Shown piece after piece: positions 1-6,831 of a stretch of 64,000 nt of DNA. How positions within the stretch are numbered: position 1 is the stretch's first letter; each line of letters starts with the position of its first letter. Source of the stretch: JBFHIZ01 sp963666475 (GTDB taxonomy: Bacteria > Bacillota > Clostridia > Lachnospirales > Lachnospiraceae). The stretch covers positions 1,860,001-1,924,000 of the forward strand of contig CAXXJM010000001.1 of assembly GCA_963666475.2 (NCBI GenBank). The letters run 5' to 3'. Both the position numbers and the translations under genes were made by a program. Under the pieces are notes generated by a model. The model was not told the origin of the DNA. It did not search any database and worked only from the letters and a program-made list of their open reading frames with translations.

Positions 1-720
1 TGGTTCTTCTAACCCAGAGTTCTGCATACACTCAGTTATTTTTTCTTTACTTATTTTAAATGCTTTCTTTTTTAATCTTTCATTACTTAAAAACCCTATC
101 GCTTGTTCTGTTGTAATTGCTGGTCTTAATCCCTCTTTTCTTTCAGTAATTCCCTCAATAAAGTGTGTTTTTTCAGGATATGGATTTTCAAGACCTAGTC
201 TATTTCCAATAATAACAACTCTTTCTCTTGCTTGTGGAACTCCATACTCAGCTGCATTTAATATTCTTGCATCAACTTTATACCCGATTTTTTCACCTTT
301 TTTGTCAGTAAGATTTTCAAAATCAGCTTTTATCATTTCAAAAACTTTTCCGCCTTCAATAGAAAGGATACCTTTTACATTTTCTGCCACAAAAAAAAGT
401 GGTTTTTTATCTGCAATTACTCTAAGCATTTCTTTATAAAGAAAATTTCTTTTGTCTTCCATTGACCTTTTTGTATTTGCAACAGAAAATCCTTGGCATG
501 GGAAACCACCAATCACAATATCAATATCATTTGGCATTTCTTCACTTGAAATTTTTGTAATATCACCTTTAACAATATGATTCCCAATATTTTTTTTATA
601 TGAATTAACTGCTTCTTCAAAAAAATCATTTGCCCAAACTATATCAAATCCTGAATGAAGAAATCCTAAATCCATTCCACCTGCACCTGCGAATAAAGAT
701 AAAACTCTATATTTTTTCAT
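1..720 (-). CDS. DNA (cytosine-5-)-methyltransferase, 3' end outside window
   Basis: The frame is open from an ATG at 718-720, preceded by GGAGG, to the left edge of the window (240 codons, no stop). The N-terminus reads VLSLFAGAGGMDLGF (SAM-binding motif I). It is followed by GGFPCQGFS, with the catalytic Cys of motif IV, then ENVKG (motif VI) and QARERV (motif VIII). This order defines the C5-methyltransferase (Dcm/HsdM-unrelated) family, which methylates cytosine in a short recognition site. The target-recognition region and motifs IX-X lie outside the window. It is probably cargo of the mobile element and may be half of a type II restriction-modification pair; no nuclease partner lies between it and the relaxase. 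It has its own promoter at 790-818. Confidence 0.95.
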   Translation of the reverse strand, partial: MKKYRVLSLFAGAGGMDLGFLHSGFDIVWANDFFEEAVNSYKKNIGNHIVKGDITKISSEEMPNDIDIVIGGFPCQGFSVANTKRSMEDKRNFLYKEMLRVIADKKPLFFVAENVKGILSIEGGKVFEMIKADFENLTDKKGEKIGYKVDARILNAAEYGVPQARERVVIIGNRLGLENPYPEKTHFIEGITERKEGLRPAITTEQAIGFLSNERLKKKAFKISKEKITECMQNSGLEEP

Positions 721-789
721 TTGATACCTCCATTCAATAATCTATCATAAAATCAGCTAATTTGCAATATGTGCACTTCAGCAGAAATA

Positions 790-818
790 AATATAACATA
801 AATTTATTCAAATTGCAA
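790..818 (-). promoter_or_regulatory. Sigma-A type promoter of the methyltransferase
   Basis: On the minus strand a -35 TTGCAA (813-818) is separated by 17 bp from a -10 TATATT (790-795), about 70 bp upstream of the methyltransferase ATG. The rest of 721-923 is A/T-rich and has no convincing gene. Confidence 0.6.
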
Positions 819-923
819 TAGTTGCTTGAAAATCGCCATGAGAGCATATGTTCGATTATTATATTAACATCTTTCATATCGCAATTCAAGCTATTTTCAC
901 TATTTTCTTTGATATATATTTTT

Positions 924-2147
924 TTATCTTCTATCTAATGCCATAAATAAACCTATTGGAATTATAAGCAAAATAATTCCACCAAAAAAGTAACTCATTA
1001 CAAAAATCATACCAATACTTCCAAGAAGCAACACTATGTTACTAACAATCTTCTTTTTTCCCTCACTGTTTTCAGACTGTATCGCACCTCTAATACTCGA
1101 ATATGTAGCAAATACTAAAAGTACAATATAGAAAAGATTGATTGATATAATAGAGTTAATATATTCCGACATAAATACCACAATAATAAGTGTGAGTAAT
1201 ACTACAAATACTGATATTTCATCTGCTTGCTTTTTCTTAAAAAAGTATATATATTTCTTTCCGATTCTAGACACTATCCATCCAATTGCAATAAAGATAA
1301 CAATGTATATGGCAACTATAATAATCCAATGTGTAATCATCGCCAAAATTGGTTGTGGTATTAGATCTCCTAATTTTGATCCAAAAGTTGCTATTGAATT
1401 TATCCATCCAATAATATGAAGAATTACACTATACATTGTTTGAAAAAATTCTATAATATCCGATCTAAATACGTCCGTCTTCCATGCAGTTATTACAGTT
1501 GAGATAATCCCATAAAATAATGTAAAGAATACCATGCCTTTATATGAAATAATCATATTACGATATTTATCTTTCACTCTAGTCAATTTATCGTTATAAT
1601 CACGTTCCATTCTGTGGTTTTTATTTTTATAGTCTCTTTCAAGTTTGGATATCTGATTTGCGATCATTGATGCAGCTTTTGTGGTAATCTCTTTATTTAA
1701 ATTGGATTCTTTTTCGGTTATCTTGCTTTCTAGATTAATAATAATATTTTCCCGGTGAGCAAGAGATGCTACTTTCTCATTATAGTTATCCATAGCCTCT
1801 TCAACATCTCTTTTTGCCTTTTCCTTAACGGCTTCGACCGTGGCTTCGGATTCCTCTCTTGTTTTCCTCTCGCTTTTCTCCAATTCCTTGTTCTTTTTCT
1901 CCAGTTCCTCGTTCTTCTTCAATATGAGATCGCTCTCGTTCATTTTCTCGATTCTCTCGCTTTTCTTCTGCACCTCGTTCTTTAGCATTGAGATTTGTGA
2001 GGAAAGCTGTGATATCTTCTTTTGTGCTTCTGAGTTCTTCTCGACTTCCGTCTGAAGTCGATTCTGCAAATCCTCGATCTGATCCTGCATCTCCTCCATC
2101 ATGAAGAGAAGCTGATCGTCGTTCTTTAAGTTTTCTAAGTCGCTCAT
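924..2147 (-). CDS. Coiled-coil protein with C-terminal membrane segments (mobile-element accessory protein)
   Basis: 407 residues. Residues 1-200 are rich in Lys, Glu, Gln, Asn and Leu with heptad spacing, a long coiled coil. From about residue 205 there are four to five hydrophobic segments, so the protein is probably an inner-membrane protein with a long cytoplasmic coiled coil. From memory it resembles the DUF6040 proteins of Firmicute mobile elements; function unknown. The first 323 bp overlap the relaxase 3' end in another frame. In the overlap this frame has G/C-rich third positions, whereas outside it they are A/T-rich. The N-terminus resembles that of the small coiled-coil ORF just upstream. 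A role in mobilization is inferred only from position. Confidence 0.75.
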   Translation of the reverse strand: MSDLENLKNDDQLLFMMEEMQDQIEDLQNRLQTEVEKNSEAQKKISQLSSQISMLKNEVQKKSERIEKMNESDLILKKNEELEKKNKELEKSERKTREESEATVEAVKEKAKRDVEEAMDNYNEKVASLAHRENIIINLESKITEKESNLNKEITTKAASMIANQISKLERDYKNKNHRMERDYNDKLTRVKDKYRNMIISYKGMVFFTLFYGIISTVITAWKTDVFRSDIIEFFQTMYSVILHIIGWINSIATFGSKLGDLIPQPILAMITHWIIIVAIYIVIFIAIGWIVSRIGKKYIYFFKKKQADEISVFVVLLTLIIVVFMSEYINSIISINLFYIVLLVFATYSSIRGAIQSENSEGKKKIVSNIVLLLGSIGMIFVMSYFFGGIILLIIPIGLFMALDRR

Positions 2148-3372
2148 TTCTATCTACCTCCCTTTTGTTTACTGCTTCACGGAGTTCTGTAATTCTTTGG
2201 TCTGTAGCAGCAATTTCTCTATCTGTTTTTTCTGCTTCTTTGTCTGTTCTTCCAACTGCTCGTTTAAACTCATAGATTCGTCCAGTTGTTCTTTCAAGCT
2301 CTGATTTTCTGTTGTCAGATTTTCTATCTCCACCTGCTGATTTTCCAATATCTCCATCATCTGATCTTGCATTTTCAAGATGTCCAAGACTTCCTCTAAA
2401 TTCTTTAAATCGTCCATATATAGACCTCGCTTTCTCTGTAATAATTTCTGTTATTTCCCTTGCTAATTCTTTCATCTGTTCTCGAATAGAATTGCGTTCT
2501 TTAATTTCTCTATTAATCTGGCATCTGTCAGCAACTTTGCCCTCTGCTTCAATCTGTCTAGCTGTAACTCCTTCATGAATACTTGGTTCTTTATCTATGC
2601 ACTGTCTCTCATAACTTCTATGGTCAATTTGATGCTCCTTATCCAAATATTTATTACAATGATCTGCCCAAGATGATCTCCATAATTCAGCATGAGAATG
2701 ATCATTCCAATCATTAAGTGGAATAGAAATCTTCTCCCACAGATATTCTGTGCCTTTACCTTTACGCACTCTCGTTTTCTGTTCTCCATTTTCATCAAGA
2801 ACTGGAATCCGATACTTAGATGTATTCTCTCTTTCCTTAGGATCATATACTGGCAACTCTGGATTATAGATTGCTCTACCCTCTCCATCTTTTGAATTGG
2901 CAAATACTGTTTTCTGTTTCTGTAACCATTTCTCGTGTTCATCTAAACCTCTCATTGTCAGCATAATATGTGCATGAGGATTTCCATCTTCTTTATCATG
3001 AAGTGCCCAATCTGCAATCATACCTTTGTCTATAAAGTTTTCCTGAATATAATTACGAACACATTCTATTTGTTCTGTTCTACTCATTTCTGCAGGAAGC
3101 GCAACCTCAACTTCTCTTGCAAACTGTGCGTCAGATCTCTTTTCAATTTTCTGAACTTCATTCCATAATATTTCACGTTCTTCGTATCGCTCTGGAGCAT
3201 TAGCAGGAAGCATTATTTCGTTAATAATAACTCCACCTTTTTTCGTAAAATCATGAATGATTCCAGTTTCATCATTATAAAGTTTTTCACCCGACCTATA
3301 TGCTGCTGAAGCTACAGCAGAACGTCCACCAGATCTGCTTATGATCTTAATTGAGCAATGATATATTGACAT
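1825..3372 (-). CDS. MobA/MobL (MobQ) family relaxase
   Basis: 515 residues. The N-terminus reads SIYHCSIKIISRSGGRSAVASAAYRSG, the start typical of MobA/MobL relaxases. The His-containing motif III appears as NPHAHIMLTMR near residue 135. The family nicks one strand at oriT and stays bound to the 5' end through a Tyr, piloting it into a recipient. Residues about 300-515 are a highly charged tail rich in Arg, Glu, Lys and Asp. Two other same-strand genes are coded over this tail in another frame. The tail's third codon positions are A/T-rich as expected for this genome, so it looks truly coding. The oriT lies directly upstream. A relaxase without visible conjugation genes suggests the element is mobilized by a helper. 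Confidence 0.93.
   Translation of the reverse strand: MSIYHCSIKIISRSGGRSAVASAAYRSGEKLYNDETGIIHDFTKKGGVIINEIMLPANAPERYEEREILWNEVQKIEKRSDAQFAREVEVALPAEMSRTEQIECVRNYIQENFIDKGMIADWALHDKEDGNPHAHIMLTMRGLDEHEKWLQKQKTVFANSKDGEGRAIYNPELPVYDPKERENTSKYRIPVLDENGEQKTRVRKGKGTEYLWEKISIPLNDWNDHSHAELWRSSWADHCNKYLDKEHQIDHRSYERQCIDKEPSIHEGVTARQIEAEGKVADRCQINREIKERNSIREQMKELAREITEIITEKARSIYGRFKEFRGSLGHLENARSDDGDIGKSAGGDRKSDNRKSELERTTGRIYEFKRAVGRTDKEAEKTDREIAATDQRITELREAVNKREVDRNERLRKLKERRSASLHDGGDAGSDRGFAESTSDGSREELRSTKEDITAFLTNLNAKERGAEEKRENRENERERSHIEEERGTGEKEQGIGEKREENKRGIRSHGRSR
2169..2417 (-). CDS. Small coiled-coil protein coded within the relaxase gene
   Basis: 82 residues, almost entirely coiled coil (Leu, Glu, Gln, Lys heptads). 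It starts MDDLKNLEE and includes MQDQMMEILENQ. The downstream protein starts MSDLENLKN and includes MMEEMQDQIEDLQN, so the two look like relatives in tandem. Both are in the same frame, with the stop of this ORF 22 bp before the next start. The whole gene lies inside the relaxase tail in a different frame. I cannot exclude that it is a fortuitous open frame or the remnant of a longer second protein. Confidence 0.5.
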   Translation of the reverse strand: MDDLKNLEEVLDILKMQDQMMEILENQQVEIENLTTENQSLKEQLDESMSLNEQLEEQTKKQKKQIEKLLLQTKELQNSVKQ

Positions 3373-3464
3373 TTTGCACCACCCTTTCTATAAATTTTAT
3401 AATTGCAAAATGGAAAAGCCGTCTGCAAGACTTCATGCAAGTAACACTTGCCACTGTCCGTGAA

Positions 3465-3632
3465 GGAGTTTCGCCATAGCGAAACCAATAACCACATTTT
3501 GGTTATTGCCTCTCAGAGAGTGCAGTCTGCACAAGACCCGCCGACGGAACGAGCCCGGCACGAAGTGACCGGTTGGTGCTTGCACCAAACTTATCAATGT
3601 GGGCTTCGCCCACATATAAGTGCGCCCTTAAT
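3465..3632 (+). other. oriT: Origin of transfer (oriT) with RSF1010/pSC101-type nic sequence
   Basis: TAAGTGCGCCCTTA at 3617-3630 matches the nic-region core of MobQ-type plasmids, where cleavage falls between TGCG and CCCT. A perfect inverted repeat, TGTGGGC-ttc-GCCCACA (3598-3614), immediately precedes it, as in that oriT family. Further inverted repeats lie upstream: GTTTCGC/GCGAAAC (3468-3485), AATAACCA/TGGTTATT (3487-3507), TGCAG/CTGCA (3521-3531) and TTGGTGC/GCACCAA (3573-3588). The region sits between the relaxase and the two small mobilization genes. It accounts for nearly all of the 297 bp without a gene between 3373 and 3669. Confidence 0.85.
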
Positions 3633-3669
3633 AAATTAAGGGAATGTGAAAATCCACATCCCCCAGTCG

Positions 3670-3951
3670 CTAATTATCTTCTTTTACAATTACTTGGTTC
3701 ATTGCTTTGGAAAAGAATTTTCCATTGCTTTCCTGCTTATTCAAGAAGTTCATAAAGCGAATTTTATCATCCTCTGTAGTAGATCTTCCTAGTACAGATT
3801 CAACAATTCCACCCATTTCAATTAAACGTCTGGTACGTTTTTTTCTTTCATCTTCTGACTGTCTTTTCTTAATTGCTTTTTCCTGTGCGTCTAACTGATC
3901 TTTCTTCTTTGCAATCTCTGACAATCTTTCTTCATAAGATTTCTGTGCCAT
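3670..3951 (-). CDS. Small charged mobilization-region protein (DUF3847-like)
   Basis: 93 residues, strongly charged, with a helical Lys/Glu/Gln-rich first half (ERLSEIAKKKDQLDAQEKAIKKRQ). A compact C-terminal half contains RLIEMGGIVESVLGR. It resembles the small DUF3847-type proteins that accompany MobA/MobL relaxases. It starts at an ATG preceded by GGGGGAAT and lies 3 bp downstream of the MobC-like gene and just before oriT. A role as relaxosome accessory protein is inferred from position. Confidence 0.7.
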   Translation of the reverse strand: MAQKSYEERLSEIAKKKDQLDAQEKAIKKRQSEDERKKRTRRLIEMGGIVESVLGRSTTEDDKIRFMNFLNKQESNGKFFSKAMNQVIVKEDN

Positions 3952-3954
3952 ATT

Positions 3955-4320
3955 CTATTCCCCCTTTCCATATAGGCTGTTCATAATTTCTAGTATCGTA
4001 ATCAGTGATTCCTGCTGTTCCATATTCAGATTTTCAATATTGTTATTTTCCAATATTACATTTGCAATTTCAGATATCTTCGAATTGATATCTCCAAATG
4101 TCTTAACATTGCCTTTTACAAGAATGGTCTGATATAGACAACTTGCTATAAAGAATTCTGCTCTTGGTAATCCAGTTAATGCGATCCGTGCATCAATTAA
4201 TTCTTTCTCCTGAGGAGAAACACGAAAGTTCATAATCGTATTTCTCACTCTGTTTTTTTCATTCTTTTTCTTTTTGGGTGTGTCGCTTAACTGTGTTGAT
4301 CTTCGATAAATCTTATCCAC
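3955..4320 (-). CDS. MobC-like relaxosome accessory protein
   Basis: 121 residues. A basic N-terminus (KKKKNEKNRVRN) is followed by IMNFRVSPQEKELIDARIALTGLPRAEF-type sequence, a ribbon-helix-helix-like core as in MobC/plasmid mobilization proteins. Such proteins bind oriT and help the relaxase open DNA at nic. The start is GTG at 4318-4320. Its Shine-Dalgarno AAGGAGG lies in the last codons of the integrase gene, so the two genes are probably co-transcribed and translationally linked. Confidence 0.8.
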   Translation of the reverse strand: MDKIYRRSTQLSDTPKKKKNEKNRVRNTIMNFRVSPQEKELIDARIALTGLPRAEFFIASCLYQTILVKGNVKTFGDINSKISEIANVILENNNIENLNMEQQESLITILEIMNSLYGKGE

Positions 4321-4325
4321 TTTAC

Positions 4326-5414
4326 CTACACCTCCTTAAATGCAGCATTCAATCTCTTTGCCATATCTTTTTGAACTGACGGATACAAATGTGAATATCT
4401 TTCTGTAATAACTACACTTTCATGACCGAGCCTATCCCCGATCTGTACAGGAGAATAACCTAAATTTATAAGTAAAGCACAACTGGAATGTCTTAAATCA
4501 TGCAATCTGATTCTCTTTACTCCTGACTTTTTACTTCCCCTGTCCATTTCATGATGTAAATAACTTTTTGTAACTTGAAATATTCTGCTATTTTCATCAA
4601 GTTTATAAAGTGAATCAAAATAATCTTGCATTTCCTCACAAAGGAAATCTGGCAAATCTATTTTTCGATTACTTTTTTCTGTCTTAGGTGACGTAACAAT
4701 TTCTTTCCCCTTAATCACTTGAAAAGTCTTATTAATTCGTAATATTTGGTTTTCTAAATCAAAATCTGCTCTAGTTAATGCAAGTAACTCACCGCATCTG
4801 ATTCCAGTCCAATAAAGAAGCTGAAAAATATAATATGAAACAGGCTTTTCTTTCATTTCTTCCGAAAACATTAAATATTCATCCTTTGTCCAAAAGAGCA
4901 TTTCCTTTGCTTTTGCTTTCCCCATTTTTTTATTTGCAATACATGGGTTTTTCGCTAAATCATAATATTTCACAGCATGGTTCAATATTGCGTTCAACTG
5001 ATTTTGAATGGTACGAAGATATGTTTGTGCATATCCTTTTCCTTGATCATCTCTTACGCTTAGAAGTTCATTCTGCCATTGGAGGATATCTGTCGATGTT
5101 ATTTGTGCAAGGCTCTTATTCTTGAAATAAGGGCGAATATGAGTTTCAATGATATTTTCCTTGTTTACATATGTACTAAGCTTTATTTGTGGCTTAAGAT
5201 CTTTCATATAAATATCTATGAAGGTGTCAAATCCCATGTTAATATCTTTACTAGTCTTAGATACAAATTCTCTTTCATATGCAGGGGCTTCTTTTTTTGT
5301 AGAAAAACCTCTTTTTTCATGTTTCTTACGATTCCCTTGCCAATCTTTATAGTAGGTGGCTACACGCCATGTATCGCCTTTATATCCGTTCCATTTATCT
5401 TTATATACTGCCAT
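4326..5414 (-). CDS. int: Tyrosine-family site-specific integrase
   Basis: About 362 residues in the Tn916/phage integrase layout: an N-terminal AP2-like DNA-binding region, a SAM-like core-binding domain (about 60-160) and a C-terminal catalytic domain. Catalytic residues are visible: Arg in WTGIRCGELLAL, Lys in TSPKTEKSNR, His and Arg in LHDLRHSS, His in LGHES and Tyr in ERYSHLYP. All expected residues are present, so the enzyme should be active. I start it at the second ATG (5412-5414), since GGGG at 5423-5426 is 8 nt from it but only 2 nt from the first ATG. It presumably inserted the element next to guaA. Confidence 0.95.
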   Translation of the reverse strand: MAVYKDKWNGYKGDTWRVATYYKDWQGNRKKHEKRGFSTKKEAPAYEREFVSKTSKDINMGFDTFIDIYMKDLKPQIKLSTYVNKENIIETHIRPYFKNKSLAQITSTDILQWQNELLSVRDDQGKGYAQTYLRTIQNQLNAILNHAVKYYDLAKNPCIANKKMGKAKAKEMLFWTKDEYLMFSEEMKEKPVSYYIFQLLYWTGIRCGELLALTRADFDLENQILRINKTFQVIKGKEIVTSPKTEKSNRKIDLPDFLCEEMQDYFDSLYKLDENSRIFQVTKSYLHHEMDRGSKKSGVKRIRLHDLRHSSCALLINLGYSPVQIGDRLGHESVVITERYSHLYPSVQKDMAKRLNAAFKEV

Positions 5415-5429
5415 AATCATTTCCCCTTT

Positions 5430-6311
5430 CTAATATGGATTCCCTCTTAAATGCTTCAAATAGTCATCATGCAAACTTGCTTCTGCTTCAATTGCTCCTA
5501 CAAGGCTTGCTGTGTATAATGTTGAGATTAGGTAACCTGACATATTTTTAATTCCTAATTCTGCATCTACAATACGATTAAGCACATCACAGATGTGTTG
5601 ATAGCGTAATTTTAAGAATTGCGACTTTACTGTATTCCAAGGATATTTTGTATCCTTAATGGTCACATGATCTCGTGGATAACAAACCATATCGCAGATT
5701 AAATCATAGATTTCATGAACCATATTGATTTCACTTTCACCATTTCGTCCTGCAACCTCAAGAATCCAATCTAACTTAATATTTTCTGCAATTAATTCTC
5801 TATAAACTTCAATCTCTCCATCCATCTGATCATCACTATCATGCTTTTCAGATTGATTGATGGATTTTATATTATCTTTTTTAATATTCAGTTTTTTATT
5901 ATCAGTATTATATTGCAAGGGATTTCCCGCGACGGATGTTCCGTGACGGTTTTCCCATGACGGCTTTTCCATGTTGGCTATACCGTGACGGTTTTCCCGT
6001 GACGGAAAATCGCTCATGGTTCGCTTCTCTGTAAAAACTTCAATCTCACTAATATACTTTCCATTTTTACCACGAGTTTTTGTTCTTGCAATATAACCTG
6101 TACTTTCCAAATTGAAGATAGATTTTCGTATAGCATCCACTCCATCAGGTACAATAGAACTCAATCCTGCTATGCTGAATTCCCATCCATCAGGCAAACT
6201 ACAAATTGTGCAAAGAACTCCTCTATCCTTCATGGACAATTCTGTATCTCGAAGAACACTGTTGCTAATCATAGTAAAATTCTTCTGCGTTTTATTCTTC
6301 AAAACAGCCAT
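5430..6311 (-). CDS. Replication initiator-like protein (RepA_N / DUF6017 type)
   Basis: About 293 residues from the ATG at 6309-6311, which has AAAGGAG upstream. The first 100 residues (NFTMISNSVLRDTELSMKDRG, then IAGLSSIVPDGVDAIRKSIFNLESTGYI) form a winged-helix domain like those of RepA_N/DnaD-type initiators. The C-terminal half (WNTVKSQFLKLRYQHICDVLNRI) is DUF6017-like. Between them is an Arg-Glu-Asn-Arg-His-Gly-type repeat encoded by 14-bp DNA iterons. Such proteins start replication of plasmids or excised elements by binding iterons in their own gene. Its leader carries a small ORF and an opposed antisense transcript. Confidence 0.85.
   Translation of the reverse strand: MAVLKNKTQKNFTMISNSVLRDTELSMKDRGVLCTICSLPDGWEFSIAGLSSIVPDGVDAIRKSIFNLESTGYIARTKTRGKNGKYISEIEVFTEKRTMSDFPSRENRHGIANMEKPSWENRHGTSVAGNPLQYNTDNKKLNIKKDNIKSINQSEKHDSDDQMDGEIEVYRELIAENIKLDWILEVAGRNGESEINMVHEIYDLICDMVCYPRDHVTIKDTKYPWNTVKSQFLKLRYQHICDVLNRIVDAELGIKNMSGYLISTLYTASLVGAIEAEASLHDDYLKHLRGNPY
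5923..6005 (+). repeat. Six 14-bp iterons inside the rep gene (candidate replication origin)
   Basis: The words CGACGG/TGACGG occur at 5930, 5944, 5958, 5986 and 6000, and a degenerate TGTTGG at 5972, spaced exactly 14 bp apart. The unit is close to TTTTCCCGTGACGG. Fourteen is not a multiple of three, so the periodicity is selected at DNA level rather than as a protein repeat. RepA_N replicons carry their origin as iterons in the middle of rep, which is the situation here. Confidence 0.8.
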
Positions 6312-6338
6312 ATAACTACTCCTTTCCTCATATTTCCG

Positions 6339-6367
6339 TTGAAAAGAAGCACTTACCATGCTAAAAT
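6339..6367 (+). promoter_or_regulatory. Promoter of a candidate antisense RNA to the rep leader
   Basis: TTGAAA at 6339-6344, a 17-bp spacer and TAAAAT at 6362-6367 read on the plus strand, opposite to rep. No plus-strand gene follows before the hairpin at 6402-6428, so the likely product is a short RNA. Confidence 0.6.
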
Positions 6368-6371
6368 GTAT

Positions 6372-6446
6372 TTACCAGATAGCATTAAGCATAGCTTGTG
6401 CAGCCCCTTTTATAGGGGCTTTTTTCTTTTCTAAGTTTGTTTTCAT
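6372..6446 (-). CDS. 24-codon leader peptide between xis-like gene and rep
   Basis: An ATG at 6444-6446 overlaps the stop of the upstream small HTH gene as TGATG, so translation is probably coupled. The frame runs 24 codons (starting MKTNLEKKK and ending AMLNAIW) to a TAA at 6372-6374, about 60 bp before the rep start. It is Lys- and Ala-rich and unlike any protein I know. It lies exactly opposite the candidate antisense RNA. Plasmid rep genes are often controlled by translation of such a leader, so a regulatory role is plausible. Confidence 0.5.
   Translation of the reverse strand: MKTNLEKKKAPIKGAAQAMLNAIW
6374..6428 (+). ncRNA. Candidate countertranscript RNA controlling rep
   Basis: Downstream of the plus-strand promoter at 6339-6367 lie two hairpins: GCA-tt-AAGC-ata-GCTT-g-TGC (6382-6401), then AGCCCC-ttttata-GGGGCT (6402-6420) followed by a T-rich tract, an intrinsic terminator. 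The predicted RNA is about 55 nt and fully complementary to the leader ORF in the rep mRNA. This matches the layout of antisense copy-number regulators in Gram-positive plasmids. Confidence 0.55.
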
Positions 6447-6646
6447 CAGTGTGCTCCCTTTAATAGACATGCTTCTTCATACCAGATCCGGTTTACTTTC
6501 CCATTCACTACAATAGCTCTAGGATTCTGTGCTTTCATTTCAGCATTGAGTTCTTTAATAACTTCATATGCTTTTGCTCTTGATACACCAAGATCTGATT
6601 TGATGGTATCCACACCAACAAATAAAGGTAATCTTTCTTCAACCAT
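6446..6646 (-). CDS. Small winged-helix DNA-binding protein, excisionase-like
   Basis: 66 residues: a helix-turn-helix (IKSDLGVSRAKAYEVIKELNAE) followed by a wing-like segment ending in NRIWYEEACL. The size and pattern fit the excisionase/MerR-like small regulators of integrative elements, which bend DNA to direct the integrase to excision. It starts at an ATG behind AAAGGAG and is the first gene of the minus-strand run rep-int-mob. A direct role in excision is inferred. Confidence 0.75.
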   Translation of the reverse strand: MVEERLPLFVGVDTIKSDLGVSRAKAYEVIKELNAEMKAQNPRAIVVNGKVNRIWYEEACLLKGAH

Positions 6647-6680
6647 ATGTTTTCTCCTTTCAATTCTTATTTTGAATAAA

Positions 6681-6748
6681 TATTAGTATTTACTATATTT
6701 ATGAGTATATCATATTATTATTTATTGTCAATATTAGTTTTTATTATA
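6681..6748 (-). promoter_or_regulatory. Promoter of the xis-rep-int-mob genes with two repeated putative operators
   Basis: On the minus strand TTGACA (6726-6731), a 16-bp spacer and TATACT (6704-6709) form a strong promoter. It is flanked by two copies of a related 17-bp word: TATTAGTATTTACTATA (6681-6697) and TATTAGTTTTTATTATA (6732-6748), 51 bp apart. The first contains the near-palindrome TAGTA-tt-TACTA. The divergent XRE gene next door is the likely binder. Confidence 0.6.
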
Positions 6749-6771
6749 TTTTTTATTTTTTTATATAAATA

Positions 6772-6796
6772 TTCCATTTCATCTGATATAATGGAA
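6772..6796 (+). promoter_or_regulatory. Promoter region of the XRE regulator with inverted repeat
   Basis: A -10 TATAAT at 6787-6792 is enclosed by perfect 7-bp inverted arms, TTCCATT (6772-6778) and AATGGAA (6790-6796). It lies about 40 bp upstream of the XRE start codon. The -35 is not clear. The repeat is a possible autoregulatory site. Confidence 0.45.
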
Positions 6797-6831
6797 TTTA
6801 GAATAAATGAATTTTTATATGGAGGTTTGTT

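Noticed and set aside
842..855. LexA/SOS-box-like sequence CGAACATATGCTCT on the minus strand
   Set aside because: The left half is perfect but the right half has two mismatches to the CGAAC-N4-GTTCG consensus. It lies about 25 bp upstream of the methyltransferase -35, where repression is less expected.
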